From Jaapia argillacea MUCL 33604 (taxonomy: Eukaryota > Basidiomycota > Agaricomycetes > Jaapiales > Jaapiaceae), in the NCBI GenBank assembly GCA_000697665.1, contig KL197775.1, positions 1-64,000 on the forward strand: 64,000 nucleotides of DNA. Reading direction: 5' to 3'. A program made the position numbers and the translations under genes. Positions 34,034-46,585 of the stretch are shown here, one piece after another. Position 1 is the first letter of the stretch. Each line of letters starts with the position of its first letter. The notes beneath the pieces were generated by a model, which saw nothing but the letters and a program-made list of their open reading frames with translations, made no database searches and was not told the DNA's origin.

Positions 34034-36289
34034 TTACACCTTGCGCTCGATAGATTTTTCCGAAGTGGTATCATGCGCCTCGTGTTCCAGAGCTGCAAGG
34101 CTGTCAGTTAGGATGTGACGGGAGGATGGGAAAGGGATTGATGACGAACCTCGCTCAGTCCTCTCAATATCTGCTCTACGTTGCTCAGCAGAGACCGAAC
34201 CGAAGATGATATCCATCTCCTCAAGTGATCGTCCCTTCGTCTCAGGGATGAAGCTACACACACCCAGGTCAGAACGAAACTCGAAACCGCGAAACAGAGG
34301 GAAAGTAAAGGACGTACAAAGCGAACACAGCCATCCCACCGATGTTGATAGTGGCGAACATAAGAAAGATCTTGAACCCGAGCTCGGTGACGAGGTTAGG
34401 AGTGACTTTTGATACCACAAAATCTGAATTCGCGGACAGGCGGTTAGATTCAGAGTGAGGGAAGAAAGGGTGGGTAAAGACGTACTCCATAGCCATTGCG
34501 AACCGCTGGCGACTGAAAGACCATAATGACGGGTTCGGGTGGGGAAGATATCACTAACATACACCCATCTGCACCGCGCAAAAAAAAGCCAATCAGCCCT
34601 CATAGCCCAACCCCAAGTAGAAAAGTGCACTCACGGCAAAGGTCCCCAACCCATTGAATAGAAGCACACATAAATATACAACATCGCAGCCATACCCTTG
34701 CTCGCCGGAGGAGGGTTAACGCCCACAGTAGTCGGCGGTGGGTGAGTCTTCAAGATGGCTGCGATGATGAAGAACAGAGTTCCCATGCCGAGAGCGGAGA
34801 TCATGAGCGCCAAACGACGACCCAGTGATTCGACTAGGAAGAAGACGAATAGGGCGGTTGCTACTACTTTGACGATACCGTAGATACCGGAGGCGAGGAG
34901 GGAATTTGTCGTTCCTGTGTAACCGATCTGGATGTGGATTAAAATGAGTGTGGAGAGGCAAAGGGGGAAGAGGGTTGGGGACGTACGGATTGGAAGATCT
35001 GAGGAGCATAATAGCCAACAGAGTTCTGTCCACTCCATTGTTGTAACAAGAAGATAACGAAAGCGATGACGAATCGAATGAAGTTGCCCTTTCCGAAGAA
35101 CGCCTCCTTAATCCCGAGTCCTTGCCTAGCAGCCTTCTCCTCATTAATAGCCGCTTCGATTTCCGCCAATTCGTACAAGACAGATTCTGAATCGGGTGAT
35201 TCGCGACGGAGGTATGCGAGGTTTGCTAGAGCTTCGGCGTTACGACCTCGAGAGGCTAGGAAACGTGGGGATTCTTTGACGAAGAGGAGACCGAAGGCCA
35301 TCATCCCTGCTGGTACAAGTTGGAAACCGAAGGGGATACGCCAGATGTTGGGACCTGTTACGTGGAGACTGACTCCCACTGCACAAACGCCGTTGTTAGT
35401 TCTCGTCCAACCCACATCCGAGATACTAAGGGAGAACTCACAATTGATAAAGTACGACAACATCACACCGATGGCGACCATGATCTGGAACAAACCGGTA
35501 ATCCTTCCACGAACCTCCTTGGGCGAACATTCCGAGACGTAGGCGGGTGCTACAGCTGAGATGGCTCCGATACCGACACCTGCAACAACTCGGCCACCAT
35601 AGATGTAACCGATTCCACGGCTACCACCGGCAATCGTTTGCAGGATCTGCGCAAGTGGATGTTTATGTTTAGAATTCGCTATCAAGTAGACTGTAGGGTG
35701 GACTTACGGCTCCAAGTACGAAGAGCAGAGTAAAAATGAGGAGTGTCCATTTTCGACCGATTCGAGCTGTGTGACAAAACATGCCGTTAGTAGCCGTAAT
35801 TGACGCCAACAACGAATCAAGTGATTGAGGTAGAGACGGCGCCCGGATAACGTTGACTGCACCATCCCCGAAGTGGTCGGGACACGGGATACGGGGAGAT
35901 AAAGGCTTACCTGAGATGGGAGCACTGCCCAAAGCCCCAAAAAATGCACCAGCCTGCAGGACGGATACGACATTGGACGAAATTTCGTTCTTCCTCGTAA
36001 CATCGATGTTCCCACTGGAATCGATGATACCGAAATGTTGCAGGAAGTATTTCTGGGTCACAACTCCTCCTGCTACTCCGCTATGAAAATCCCCGTAGTC
36101 AAAAATCTGTACTTTTTGAGAAAGGAGCACAGACTCACGTATCATAACCGAAGAGCACGATACCCCAGTAGGCGACGAACGCCAACCCTGCGAACAAGGA
36201 TGTTTAGATCCGGGGATGGAATTGAATTCCCATCAGCGAAAAAACATACAGTATACTCTGATGTTCTTGAAAAGACCAGGAGATGACAT
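34034..36289 (-). CDS. MFS sugar/quinate-type transporter
   Basis: Eleven exons, complement(34034..34092, 34150..34253, 34318..34423, 34486..34568, 34635..34927, 34987..35378, 35442..35646, 35708..35766, 35911..36080, 36139..36187, 36250..36289), give 519 residues, the usual length for fungal 12-helix sugar porters. Signatures in order: GYDTGVAGG in helix 1, ARIGRKW after helix 2, GGRVVAGVGIGAISAVAPAY around helix 4, PKEVRGR, PESPR-like KESPRFLASRGR, QQWSGQN in helix 7, ESLGRR, and the terminal PETKGRSLEEMD. QQWSGQN and the long GSVSAEQRRADIERTER tail resemble the quinate/lactose-like branch. The protein sits in the plasma membrane and imports a sugar or sugar acid by proton symport (inferred from family). 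The unit-1 partner is a relic. Confidence 0.92.
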
Positions 36290-37563
36290 GACTCGTTTTC
36301 GCGGGGGTTAGTTGCCCAAGGTGGATGAATGGAGGAAAGGGGGGAGTAAAGGAAGGAAGGTTCCTCTCTGATTGCGAGTCTCCAGCTTCGCCCTTTTTAT
36401 GTGGGGAAGCCAACTGTCCGCATAGTCCATTTCCCCGCGCCGAAAGATCAAGAAGTCAGTCATCGTGGGGCACATTGCCTCACCGTGCCTGGGCGGCTGC
36501 CGGACCGCCGGACCGCCACTGGAGAAGCGTACCGTCTGACACAACTTCTTGGCCCGATTAGGAAGCTCTCGTTGTCTGTTCAGCCCTCGCTGGTGTACCC
36601 CATGGGGTCCGCACTTGATGCGCGTTCCGCTCTATCAACCAACAAGGTGCCCATCAACCATATCAACCTTTCGGACGTAGTAAAATTTCCTTCCGTGTTT
36701 CGATAGGAACATCTTCATCCCCCTGGTCTACATTCCATGTCAAATCACCTATCGGATGGATCTTCTGTACTTCTCACCTTCGAATTGTTCTCCCGAATTA
36801 AAGAAGGGGTTCAAGTCGTTCATGAGTAATCGATATTCTCGCCTCCCAGCTCAAGGAATGGGGAACACTTATTTCTCGTGGCAAAAGGGACCCTCCTCTC
36901 CCAACTGATATAGAACGGTGATATCGGGACCGCGGCCACGCCTCAAACATTCCATCGCAACCTTTCGTTCTGTAATCAATCACTCTCTAGTACCAAGGCC
37001 GCCGAGAGAAGGGAGAAAGGAAGTGTCTCATTTCTTCTCAGCGAATAGCCCCATAAATCAACCGAACCAAAAATACCAAAGCGTTGCGTCAGCTTCTTTC
37101 GTTCTTGAGACGCCAACCATCTATCAGAAGCGCTCTCCCGCGCATTGCAAGCATTCCTTGGTACTCTCCACATCCACGACCCAAATTCCTACTCCTCACC
37201 GGCCCGCTGGAGTTCAACGGCTGCAGAGGGCCGTTCGTAGGGTTAGGTTGTTCTCCCTCAGGGTTGATCGAAACTTTCAGACAGTGCTCCCGATGAGTAT
37301 ACACCGATCAATTGGAGTTGAAACCTACAATTGAATTAGCACTACGCGCAACAACGTCAAAGTTTAACCTAAGAACATGTGGATTAACCAAGTCGAGTAA
37401 TTGATCATCACGAAATCAGTCATGAGCATGGAACGAAATCAAACTACGCATCCCCTGCAACGAGAAACCGGCCCGCTAGCCACCGCCACCAAGAAAGTGT
37501 GAACCTAGTTGCCGCTGTCATCGTGGTAGAGATCCGTTTTCTTTGTATCATACTTGCACGGCA
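36290..37563. other. 1.3 kb intergenic
   Basis: Promoter side of the transporter and 3' side of the HMG gene. A GGCGG/CCGGACCGCC-rich patch lies at about 36485-36520. Open frames on both strands are short and without motifs. Confidence 0.45.
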
Positions 37564-39091
37564 CTAGTCCCCATTGACCGTGGCATCATTTGTAAATGGT
37601 GCTGAGGACGGCGGGGTGAAATTATCCGAGGAAGCGAAGAGGGCACAAAAGTCGATCGGGGTGAAAGGGAAATTGGAAGATATGGGCTGTGGGTTGGGAC
37701 AAGGAATAGATGTGCTTGAAGTCGGAACCTCTAGGGTGTGTGAGGCGGGGGCCGAGAGGAGCGGTGATACTAGATAGTGTGTCGCCTCGTTGAGATTGCT
37801 AACGCGGACTCCGCCAACATCTCCGTAGCCTCGGCCCAATCCAACTTTCCTGGTTTCATCCACCGTCAACTCGCATCCAAGACCTTCGCCGGCAAAAGGA
37901 TCTCTTCGCAGGCCAGATAGTCGTACTTCAGGTTGAGGGAATACAGAGGTAGGTGATAACGGTGCCCCAAAATATTCATAGGTATAAGGGAGGGTCCGGA
38001 ACGCATAAGGAGCTGATAAATCTCTCCGTTCTGGCCAATCGGGCGATAGAATTGTCTCTTGATGAGTGGAGTCGTGTGGGTGTGGAGTTGTCTTGGAGTG
38101 GAGGTTCGAAGAAGGGTGTTGGTGAAAGGGATTGGTAAAGGAGAATACTTGGTTGGGGTGGAATGGCTGATTCGGATAAGGTGAGATTTGTTGGGGGATG
38201 AGGGACGGGACTTTGGTGAGGGCTTACCTTTGTATTATCTCTAGTCTCGACGTTGAGCGTCTTTCGTCCTCTTGGCAGAGAGGGATTATTGGTCGTGAGC
38301 GGCGTCGACGACTCCCCATTGGGAACGCCATCGTTCCAATTGATAGTGTGGTACACTTCCACACGGCTCGGACGACGTTGGCAATCGTCTCGAGGTAGGA
38401 GACCAGAGGCCAGGTTGGGGATCCCGAAATTGGCAAGAACTGCACCGGGAGGGGGACAAGACGATGAACGTCTGAGCCCGGTCAAAGGTGTCGGCCATGA
38501 AGTCGAGGGTGTAGGAGCCACTACGGGCACCTCGAACTCGTACGGCAGAGGAGTACGACGAGCGTTCAAACTCCTCAGCTCAAACTCCTCATCACAAGAA
38601 GTCTCTCCGACATTCCTTTGAGCCCCATCTTCACTGGCCTTGGGAGGAGCACCCGTATATCGATAACCAGGATACTTCTCTTTATGTCGCCTCCTCTCCT
38701 CTTCAGCCAATACCTCCCAAGGTTTCCTTTCCTCAGGTTCCATCGCTTTCCATATTTTACCCGCAATACGGGATATATTCCGATGATCATGCTCAACCGA
38801 CGCCGGGATCTTCTTTTTACGAACAAAGTCGGACCGAAAGAGGATGAACGCGTTGGCTGGACGGGGGATGTGTCCCGGTGGTTGTTTGCGAGCATGTGAC
38901 TTTCTTGTAGGACGTGTTACGGAGGAGCATGGGTAAGGGATGGTTGTTGGATCAAAGGTGTGCTCTTCGGATGAAGGGATTGACGGATCTGAGGGGGTCG
39001 GAGGGAGTGAGAATACTGACCAGTCGAATTCAGATTTGATATCTGGGAAGGCCATGCTGGACGGTGTGGAAGGGGATGGCGACAAAGACAT
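37564..39091 (-). CDS. HMG-box transcription factor
   Basis: Two exons, complement(37564..38166, 38228..39091), give 488 residues. The HMG box (about 75-145) begins IPRPANAFILFRSDFVRKK and continues with HRNISRIAGKIWKAM, then EERKPWEVLAEEERRRHKEK and YPGYRYT. This is the sequence-specific MATA/SOX-like type, not the structural HMGB type. The rest is Pro/Ser/Thr-rich and probably disordered, with SSCPPPGAVLANF after the box. The 61-nt intron has no in-frame stop, so unspliced RNA would read on in another frame to 37976; the spliced frame is chosen because it stays open for 200 more codons. In basidiomycetes such factors act in mating and fruiting programmes, but no mating-type genes are adjacent. 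Confidence 0.88.
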
Positions 39092-42031
39092 GACGATGCC
39101 TGTGGTCTGAAAGTTGTCGAACAAAGAGGATTGAGGAGGATGGTCGAACCTTTGTGCCAATCAAGCACAAACCTAGCTGCGTTGTGGCGAGGTTTTATAT
39201 CTCACCCATGATATCGGGAAGAACAAAGTCGTTTGTTCTGGTTACAGTACATTGTACCGCACAGCACTGACTTTGTTTTCGGACAATAACAAATCCTGGC
39301 CAGGACCTCTCATCTGGAGGTTCCCTTGGGCCATAAGCTGGAAAATGGATCCTAGATCTACCAAAGGGACTTCGTCGTCGTGGACTTTACCTTTCTGTGA
39401 GTTATAATAATTGATCGCAGAAGGATTGTTTGGGCGGGTGTTTCAAATTTAGATGGAGGAGATCATGGTCTCAAGGTGTGGGAACAACGGTCCACGGACG
39501 TCCGGCAGATCTTGCCGTCTTGGAGGATTACATCCATGACCTTGGTTTCGTTTGCGTACCGTCGCTGAAACTACATCTCACCCAAGTGAAGGGACCCTGA
39601 CTTCCGAGGACAATTGAGAATGTACCTCCCCGCTTGTCGCAGCTTTTACCGCTTGTGCGCTCTGAATTCGGAGGCCTCGCTTCACCGTTACCCAGTCAGG
39701 TAGTCAGGAATCGTTATGGAGATCTTATTCTCGGAGCTTGGATTCCATCGGTATCCGTCTGTCTGCCAAGGTTTCTATGGGTCTAACCTTCCGATGTCAT
39801 CATAGGCTCGTCTCGGTTGCTCTGATACCCTCCGAGCGCATTGCATTCCCTCGTTTCAGCTCTCTCCCCGTTTTTCAACGGAATCTCCTCTTTTCTGCAT
39901 CCCGTCGGCTCCCCTGCTCCATCTTGATCTTCGCATAAAGTCAAATGGGGAGAATGGATGTCGGCTCTCGACGGGTTTCTGTATTCAGAGTAAGCTACTT
40001 CCATACCGACGAGATTCATTCCCAGATGTCAACGTTCAATATTCATCTCCGTGCACATTCATGCCTGAGATATATCGCTCGGTGCGTTTGCTTTACCATC
40101 CTTCCGCCTTGCCTGCACGGGATGGAACTCCCTTTTTGTTTTAAGTTTTAACCTTACTCGCCTCGCACCCTTCGATATAATATGCGTCCATTCGCAGAGC
40201 TCCCGCCTTCGATGGGTCAATTCAGACTCAGATTATCAGGTACTATGCTCGAGTCATTCAACCTCATTTGACTCTTGAAATTGTTGATGATAATTTACGT
40301 CATAATTTCGGAAATTACATTCACGATCCAATGGTTGAACATATCAGTCAAGGTTTCTGCTGCCAATCGCATTCTTCCCGACGTTCATCTTCATCTCAAT
40401 GGATTCACAACTCCAGTCAGCGGAGACCAACCTTCCTGGAAATATGCCGTCTCGGTGATCTTTCCTACTTTGTCTCTCCCTCGGAACGATCGTGGATGTT
40501 GGCTCCGTAACTGACCGTCGTTCACAGCCGTCCAGATGTTCGGTTATGTGTCCCGTCGCTCTTTATTGAAAGAATACAGTGTGTTGTACGTCAGTGCAGC
40601 CCGAAAGGTTGGCGGGTGAGTTATCTTCCCATGCAGGAGTCAATACACATACTCATTCCCATACGCACCGTCGCCCATACGTCGGTTTGGGCGCGGTTTG
40701 GGATGTCGAGATCCCGCCAGGATGCCACGCTGATTCAGCCCTCATTCAGCCCTTCACAGCTTCACAGTTTACAACCACTACCCCCACTTTCTCTTTTCAC
40801 CCCAGTAACGGCATTTGAACTCTTAGGTCCTTAATCTCCGCCATGATCCTCACCCACTCCCGTTCATTTCTGTATCTGTTTAGCCCAAAATAAGGTTCTA
40901 TGCAGTCGCCTCCTTTCTTCCGATTGAGCTTACCGCTCGCAGAGGTGAGTATCGAACTCGTGATCGACTCCACAATTCTTCCGTTGTCTGATTCTGTCAG
41001 CCCGTGCATTCGTCTCTCGTCACTGCCTCACCTATTCGCCAATCAGGAACCAGGGCCTCTTATTCTTCCCATGCCTCACGGCATGTCTTGTTAAGGTGTC
41101 CTACCCCCCCTGCTCACCTGAGTTGGCATGGATGAGCTATCGGTGAGTGACGAGCGTAGCTCATTGTGCCCCCCCCTCATCCGCCCGCGGATGTCAACGG
41201 TGAAGGGAAGGTCAGTTAACCTTTTCTACCTCGTTCTGGGTCGCATGACTGGGCGTTCTTTCACCTGCGCAGTCAATTCTCGAAGGTGTCGTACTTGTTT
41301 GATGGAGAAGGATCTGCATGCCGTTACCAGAGTATGTCGACCCGATTCAGGTTCCCCCGTCTTTTGCAGCTTGATACAAGTTTGTCCATTGATGCATGGA
41401 TGCTTGTCAGTGACCAGGCTATTAGTGAAATGGCATTTGGTCGGGTCTCCAGCCTCGGTGAAAACCCCTTCCCCCACGCGAGTGGCTAGCTACAGGTAAA
41501 TGTCTTTTCCGTTGTATTGTTTGCCATGTCTGAAAATGCCCATCATGATGTACGACGATACGTGCAGGAATAATTTGTGAGTCTCCGCTGGACCCTGGTG
41601 CGCGGCGGGCATCAAAACAAAGAGGAACGTCCGGAAGTTCCCGGTCGCTTACCGGACACCGAGGGGACCGATTTGAGTTTGAGGGTTTGCGAGACGGTTG
41701 GGCGCTCCGCCTCTGGATGGTTTCGCGTCACTTCTTACTGGCGGCGGCGGATGGTAACTATGTTTCCGCAAAAAAGCTACGTAAATCTACATGCGATTTC
41801 AAGGTTCCGTCCAACGGCGACCTTGTCAGAACGCCGAGTGAATGGCTTTCGCACACTGGCAGACAGATTTATCGCTAACGATCTTCTCTCCTTCAAAGGC
41901 GGAGTGAAGGTGGAATCACGGCGGCAACTTAGGTTCTGGCTCACATATCGGCCTTTCTTGCTTCACCGCTTTGGAATCTGCCTAAATAGTACCGACTGGT
42001 CCTCCCCCTGTCCCTGCGCAACTTTGACGCC
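39092..42031. other. 2.9 kb without a resolved gene
   Basis: Several stretches look protein-like. Plus strand 40355-40515 reads SAANRILPDVHLHLNGFTTP, reminiscent of the ligand-binding part of class C-like receptors. After a possible 3' splice site at 40528 the frame reads AVQMFGYVSRRSLLKEYSVL. Another open frame lies at 41286-41489. No start or consistent exon chain could be assembled, so this may be a decayed or fast-evolving gene. The first few hundred bases are the HMG gene promoter. Confidence 0.35.
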
Positions 42032-44306
42032 ATGACTGGCCACCTTTCGAAACTGGAGTCACTGTGCACCGAGATCCTGTCGAATATCGCTTTCCACCTT
42101 GGAACGATCGAACCTTTGGGCCCTCCTTCAGACCTTATCTCGTTCTTGCTTTGTTCCACAAAAATTTACTCCTCGCTAGCACTGTCCAACAACTATGATC
42201 TCTACGCTCGTATTTTCACTTGCAAATTCGACATCAGTGCGCTCCCCCGACGTTTTCCATCAAGATGGGCAACTAACAAGTGCCTGGCACTCGAGCTAAA
42301 GAAAAGGTTCCTCGCCCTCGGTCGAATCAAGATAGGCCAGCTGGCCAGCCGAGAACAGCTAGTCGACGATCTATGGACCGTTTACCTAGCCTGGCTAGAG
42401 AACGATGGTCAAAATGAATCTCAGCTGTTGAAGTGGGCAGAATTGTCCAAGTATTTGAAGCATGTCATCGGCGCTTCGATTCGTATGGGAATCTTCCAAT
42501 GGTTTGTCGATAGCGAGCCAACCGCGCTCGTCGTGTGGCTCCTATGGATGACTACAGACCAAGGTGAGTGTTTGACTCCCTTTTCGACTCCTGCGATGTA
42601 ATTGGATAACTAGATGAGCTCGCTTCCGAAAGTCAAGGCTTCCGGCTTGACTTCCAGCGCCTCTTACAGCCTTTCATCATCGCAGGGTTTCGAGTGAGCT
42701 CATTACTCCTTGCGTGATATCAGAACGACAGCTGATCTCTCTTATTGATGGATTTCCCTAGCATCCATCGTTCCATGCTCCTGACGAGTTCTTCTCACTC
42801 CCACTATGTCCTCATACCTATCCTCCCGACCCATCTTCCCCTTCGTATTCGTCAGCAGGGATCCCTGAATTGCCACCCTCTTCTCCCCCTCGAGACCGCC
42901 CAGTCGTGAGGCAGATCATACATTACTCACATCCCCTCACCCTATCATCTCCACCCCTCACTGCTGCCGCACTGCTCGCTTCCGTCTCTAGAACGGAGAC
43001 TCAGCTGCGCTTGGATTACCAGTCCGACGGTTACGCGGATTGGAAAGCTAATAGGAGGCGACAACTTTCAAACCACCCTCAAACCCGAGCGGAAAGAGAT
43101 GCCCTGGGCCTGATGTGTCCTTCGATGGAAGACCTCGACGATTTCGAGACCTCCTCGAGTGTCACTTTTGCTCAACGACTATCAGAAACGCCGACTGCCG
43201 GGACAGAGAAGGAAAGCTCGGACTTCGGAAGCCAAAGGTTTGACGAAGACTGGTATCGTCTCGTTAGCTGCTTTGATCCTTGGGGTGATGAGCCTCCCCT
43301 ACGCGGCAAGGTGTTCAGTCCAGGCACTATGGCTGGTCGATGGAGAGGGCGATTACTGGTATTTACTTCTCTGTATTCTTTCTTCTTCACTGAAATTCAT
43401 ACTTTGCAGGTCCCGTCCATCTCCCACTTCATCACACATGCCATCCAGACAAGCAATCCAGCTCTTGTCTCCACAGTTCCTATCTATCATCATGAAGTTT
43501 CGTTCACTTTGCGTGAGCATCATTGTCTGGAACCAAATATTCCACTTCCAGTAGGCGCAGACGAATGGGCCCACGACGTTCTCAATGCTTGGTTTCCTGC
43601 AGACACAATCATCACAACTTTGAAAGTATGTCACCTCACGCTTCTGGAGAACACTGTCGTTAACCTCCCCCAGGACGCTATTGAGATCTCGGCCCCCTCA
43701 GCTGGTGTCCAAACTCGATACGAGACATGTTCGCCTCATTATCCCGACACCCCGCCGTATCTGTCGAAGGTCACTTACCCCAAGTCCTATGACGAACTCG
43801 ACAACACCAACGCTGCGCCGATGGAAGAATACGCGACAGATACCATTCCTGCCGAAGACATGGCCTACATCGACGACGATGGGTGGGATGATACAGTGGA
43901 GCATGTCTCCAGCGGAATTACGGACATTATACTCACGGGGGAGGTGCGTTGAGACGCTCAATCCCCTTTACTATAATTAATCTGACGCTGATGTCTAGAC
44001 CGACAAACAACATGGGAATGCGTGGGGTCACTTCACATTTGTCGGACGAGTTCGTCCTTGGGATGGTCTCGTCGCTCTACTCCGAACTCCGGTTCGTCTT
44101 TTCTACCACCTATGCCGATTGTTTCATATCAACTGATTCCGCGTCTCCAAATCGTACAGAAGGATGATGACCAGGATATTCTCGGCCAGTGGATATTTCG
44201 AGGCTACATTTACGGGGATAACTTTGTTGGACGATGGCGTGATACGTCGACGGGGATTGATGTGACTGGATGGGAGGGAGGTGTCGTCATGCGAAGGGGC
44301 GACTGA
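42032..44306 (+). CDS. F-box protein of the fungal GRW type
   Basis: Exons 42032..42563, 42614..42693, 42762..43358, 43410..43625, 43674..43943, 43999..44091 and 44160..44306 give 644 residues. The N-terminal F-box reads LESLCTEILSNIAFHLG with SDLISFLLCSTKIYSSLA. The C-terminal half holds PGTMAGRWRGRLL, HFTFVGRVRPWDGLVALLR and GYIYGDNFVGRWRD, blocks typical of a long fungal F-box family. F-box proteins link substrates to the SCF ubiquitin ligase through Skp1; the target is unknown. Introns 3 (51 nt) and 4 (48 nt) are multiples of three without stops, so retained forms would be translatable. The 3' end faces the next gene at a distance of 115 bases. Confidence 0.87.
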
Positions 44307-44421
44307 CTTGCGGATGTGCATAAGTATTCACTCTTTGTTCTTGTTGTTGGGACCATCACCAGAGCCGTAACACCAATTACGCACATCCCCACGAAGATCT
44401 GATGCGTCTGAACGATGATAG

Positions 44422-46214
44422 TTAGACCTGGTCAACAGGACTCGACGTGGAGTGGATGCTTTCCGATAAAGAATCGTCAGGAAAGGCTTCAGCGAGTAGG
44501 ATGGGGTCGATCCGTCCATCCGCGGCAGACCGTCTGACTAAGTCACGCAACTGGTTAAGCTGCGACTCCATAGCCCGGACTTTCGCTCTCTCCTCTTCTC
44601 GAGTAGATATGAGCGGCTTCAAAGTTTTGCCCACGCTCTCCCAGTGACTCCATCGTTTCCTCGCGCATCTTAGCTCCTCTGACTCGGTCCAATATATGCC
44701 TTCATTTAACTCTAACGTGTTAACAATGTCACAGCCAGGAGGGCATAGTCGGCTGAGGAAGATGGCGGTTTCTTGGATGAAAGGGCCATGAGAAAGCCCC
44801 ATACAAAGCTGCTTAAGTGTACGGAACTGTGTGGTAGGCAATGATGGAGAGGGTATGTCGGTGGCGTCGACGCAAACTCCAAGGTCGACCAAGTGTGGAC
44901 ACCAGTGGGCAAACGATTCCAGTGCCGTAAAGGTAATCGGAGGAGTCACTGAAGAGAATCGAGGGGAAGGATTAAGGGCCAGCCGTCGTATATATGGGAG
45001 TCGGGACGCAAGCAACTCCATTCCATCCTCGTCGATTGCTAGAGGATAGTCGTGGTAGATGAAGAAAATGTCGAGTGAATGAAAGTCGAAAACCGAGGTA
45101 AGATGACGAAGGGAGACCCGTTCGGTAGTGGGTGTGGCCAACCTCGTCTTGCAAGGAGCGCGTAGAAATACAACCAAGGACCTCAGCCCTGGATATTTCT
45201 CGACAAGCGTTGCTAAGAGGTGCTCCAACTGCTCCGGCGTGGACCCAGTGACCTCTCGAAGATCTAGGCATTCTAAGGCGGGGAGTATAGCCTCATCGTG
45301 GAACATGATGTCCAGGTCTGGTAAGTGAGCCGCGATATTGAGTGAGGTTAGCGATAACAGGGATGAGGGGGCGAAGGCTGGCTTGAAGGTCAGCACGTTC
45401 CGAGCGTCTCCATGACCCTGTCGATGGGAACCGATCGTCTCGAGGTCTTGTAGGCGTGATAACTCCTCAAAGACCGCCGACGTCACATAAAACAGTGGAA
45501 CAAGGAGCACTTTCAACTTGGGTAGCCCGCAAATGAGCCGGAGAAGCGAAGTTTCCAAATTGGGCGAGTGTATCTGTGAACAGAAGTCAAGGCGCAGCAG
45601 GTCGGGCATTCGAAGGACAATATTTTGGGCCAAAGGTAGAAAGTCGAATTTTGGGTCTTGGGGTGGATAGTACTTGAACTTCTGGACCCTTTTATGCATG
45701 AACATGATACACCAACTCCACGTCTGCGACTCTGAATCCACCCACTTCAGGGAGCGCAACTTGAGAAAAAGATCATGGGGCGGACGTGCCCTACCGAATT
45801 CATGGAAGACAGTCTCGTGTAATCGCCGATGTTTGCTAACAGCCTTCAGATCGTATGAAATCCTCCGAACTCGAGTTGCGTACAATGCGAACCGGTCCCA
45901 GTCCTGGGGGGTGGTCATACGCGTGAATTTCTGGCCAAATATCGAGTGATGGGCCGGTAAATCTTTCATAGTCTTCGAAAATGAGAAACAATACTCACAT
46001 AAATCGCTTTCCCATGGACATCCTCAGTCAATTTGGAGAAAGGAGCAAGAATATGAAGCAAATCGCAAAGATCCACCGACTCCCATAGGACATCAAGTGA
46101 TGAATCTGTCCAATCTTTGCATACCCTCGCGCAAGCAGCTAGCGTGGACGGTTTACTATGACTGAACACGAGGCTTCGCAGTTCTGCAACAGAAAATAGG
46201 TGGTGGTCGAACAT
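44422..46214 (-). CDS. F-box/LRR protein
   Basis: Two exons, complement(44422..45930, 45999..46214), give 574 residues. Exon 1 holds the F-box-like motif (LFSVAELRSLVF, then LAACARVCKDWTDSSLDVLW). Exon 2 starts at KFTRMTTPQDWDRFALYATR, the conserved junction of this basidiomycete family. It carries degenerate leucine-rich repeats (LRSLKW, LLRLDF, LKVLLVPL, LTSLNIAAHLPDLD, LECLDLREV, LRSLVVFL, IRRLALN). The end is a short coiled coil (EEERAKVRAMESQLNQLRDL). It is a predicted substrate receptor of an SCF ligase. The same two-exon plan is seen in the genes at 48087, 50062 and 62097. Confidence 0.88.
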
Positions 46215-46585
46215 TGATATGAGGAAGCAAGACTGGCGGGCGCACCATCGACGGTCCAAGGCTAACGAAAAGTGGTCCTAAGCCCCTGAGTCCATGGTAT
46301 GGTCTCTGACGGACCAGTAACTCCGAGGCCGTCTGGCTTTGGTCTGACTTCACCTTTTGAACTTGTTTTAAACTGCCAGTGGCCACGGAGCTTGACAAGG
46401 TTGAACAAGAACACAATAGACTCCACAACCTATTGACCAGCAGGATCACTATTGTGTGGCCTGGAAAAAGGTCTTGTCTTTATACTCTCCACCCACTTTT
46501 TGTCCAGCTCTGAGCCAAGGCCGCCCACAATGGAGACGTTTTATACCCTGCTCGCCCAGCTTTCGTTGACTTGACTTCCTCCTCA
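46215..46585. promoter_or_regulatory. divergent promoter region
   Basis: 371 bases between two genes transcribed away from each other. No specific element is recognised; a TTTATA stretch lies at 46484-46489 and another TTTTATA at 46540-46546. Confidence 0.35.

Larger units (their letters stand above)
23948..35380. repeat. segmental duplication, unit 2
   Basis: Collinear with 12381..22017 and the better preserved unit: HNH, amidase, protein Y and transporter are all intact. The region 23948-24717 matches 12381-12880 in blocks such as TCAGAATCCAC and CATGTGCTGCTCCAAC. The transporter extends past the homology limit to 36289. Confidence 0.88.

Noticed and set aside
37564-39091. HMG-box gene as a mating-type locus marker
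   Set aside because: No homeodomain pair, pheromone or receptor gene is nearby, and Agaricomycetes have many HMG factors.
43410-43554. Retaining both in-frame introns as the primary F-box model
   Set aside because: Both have good donors or acceptors, interrupt conserved blocks and have intron-like composition.
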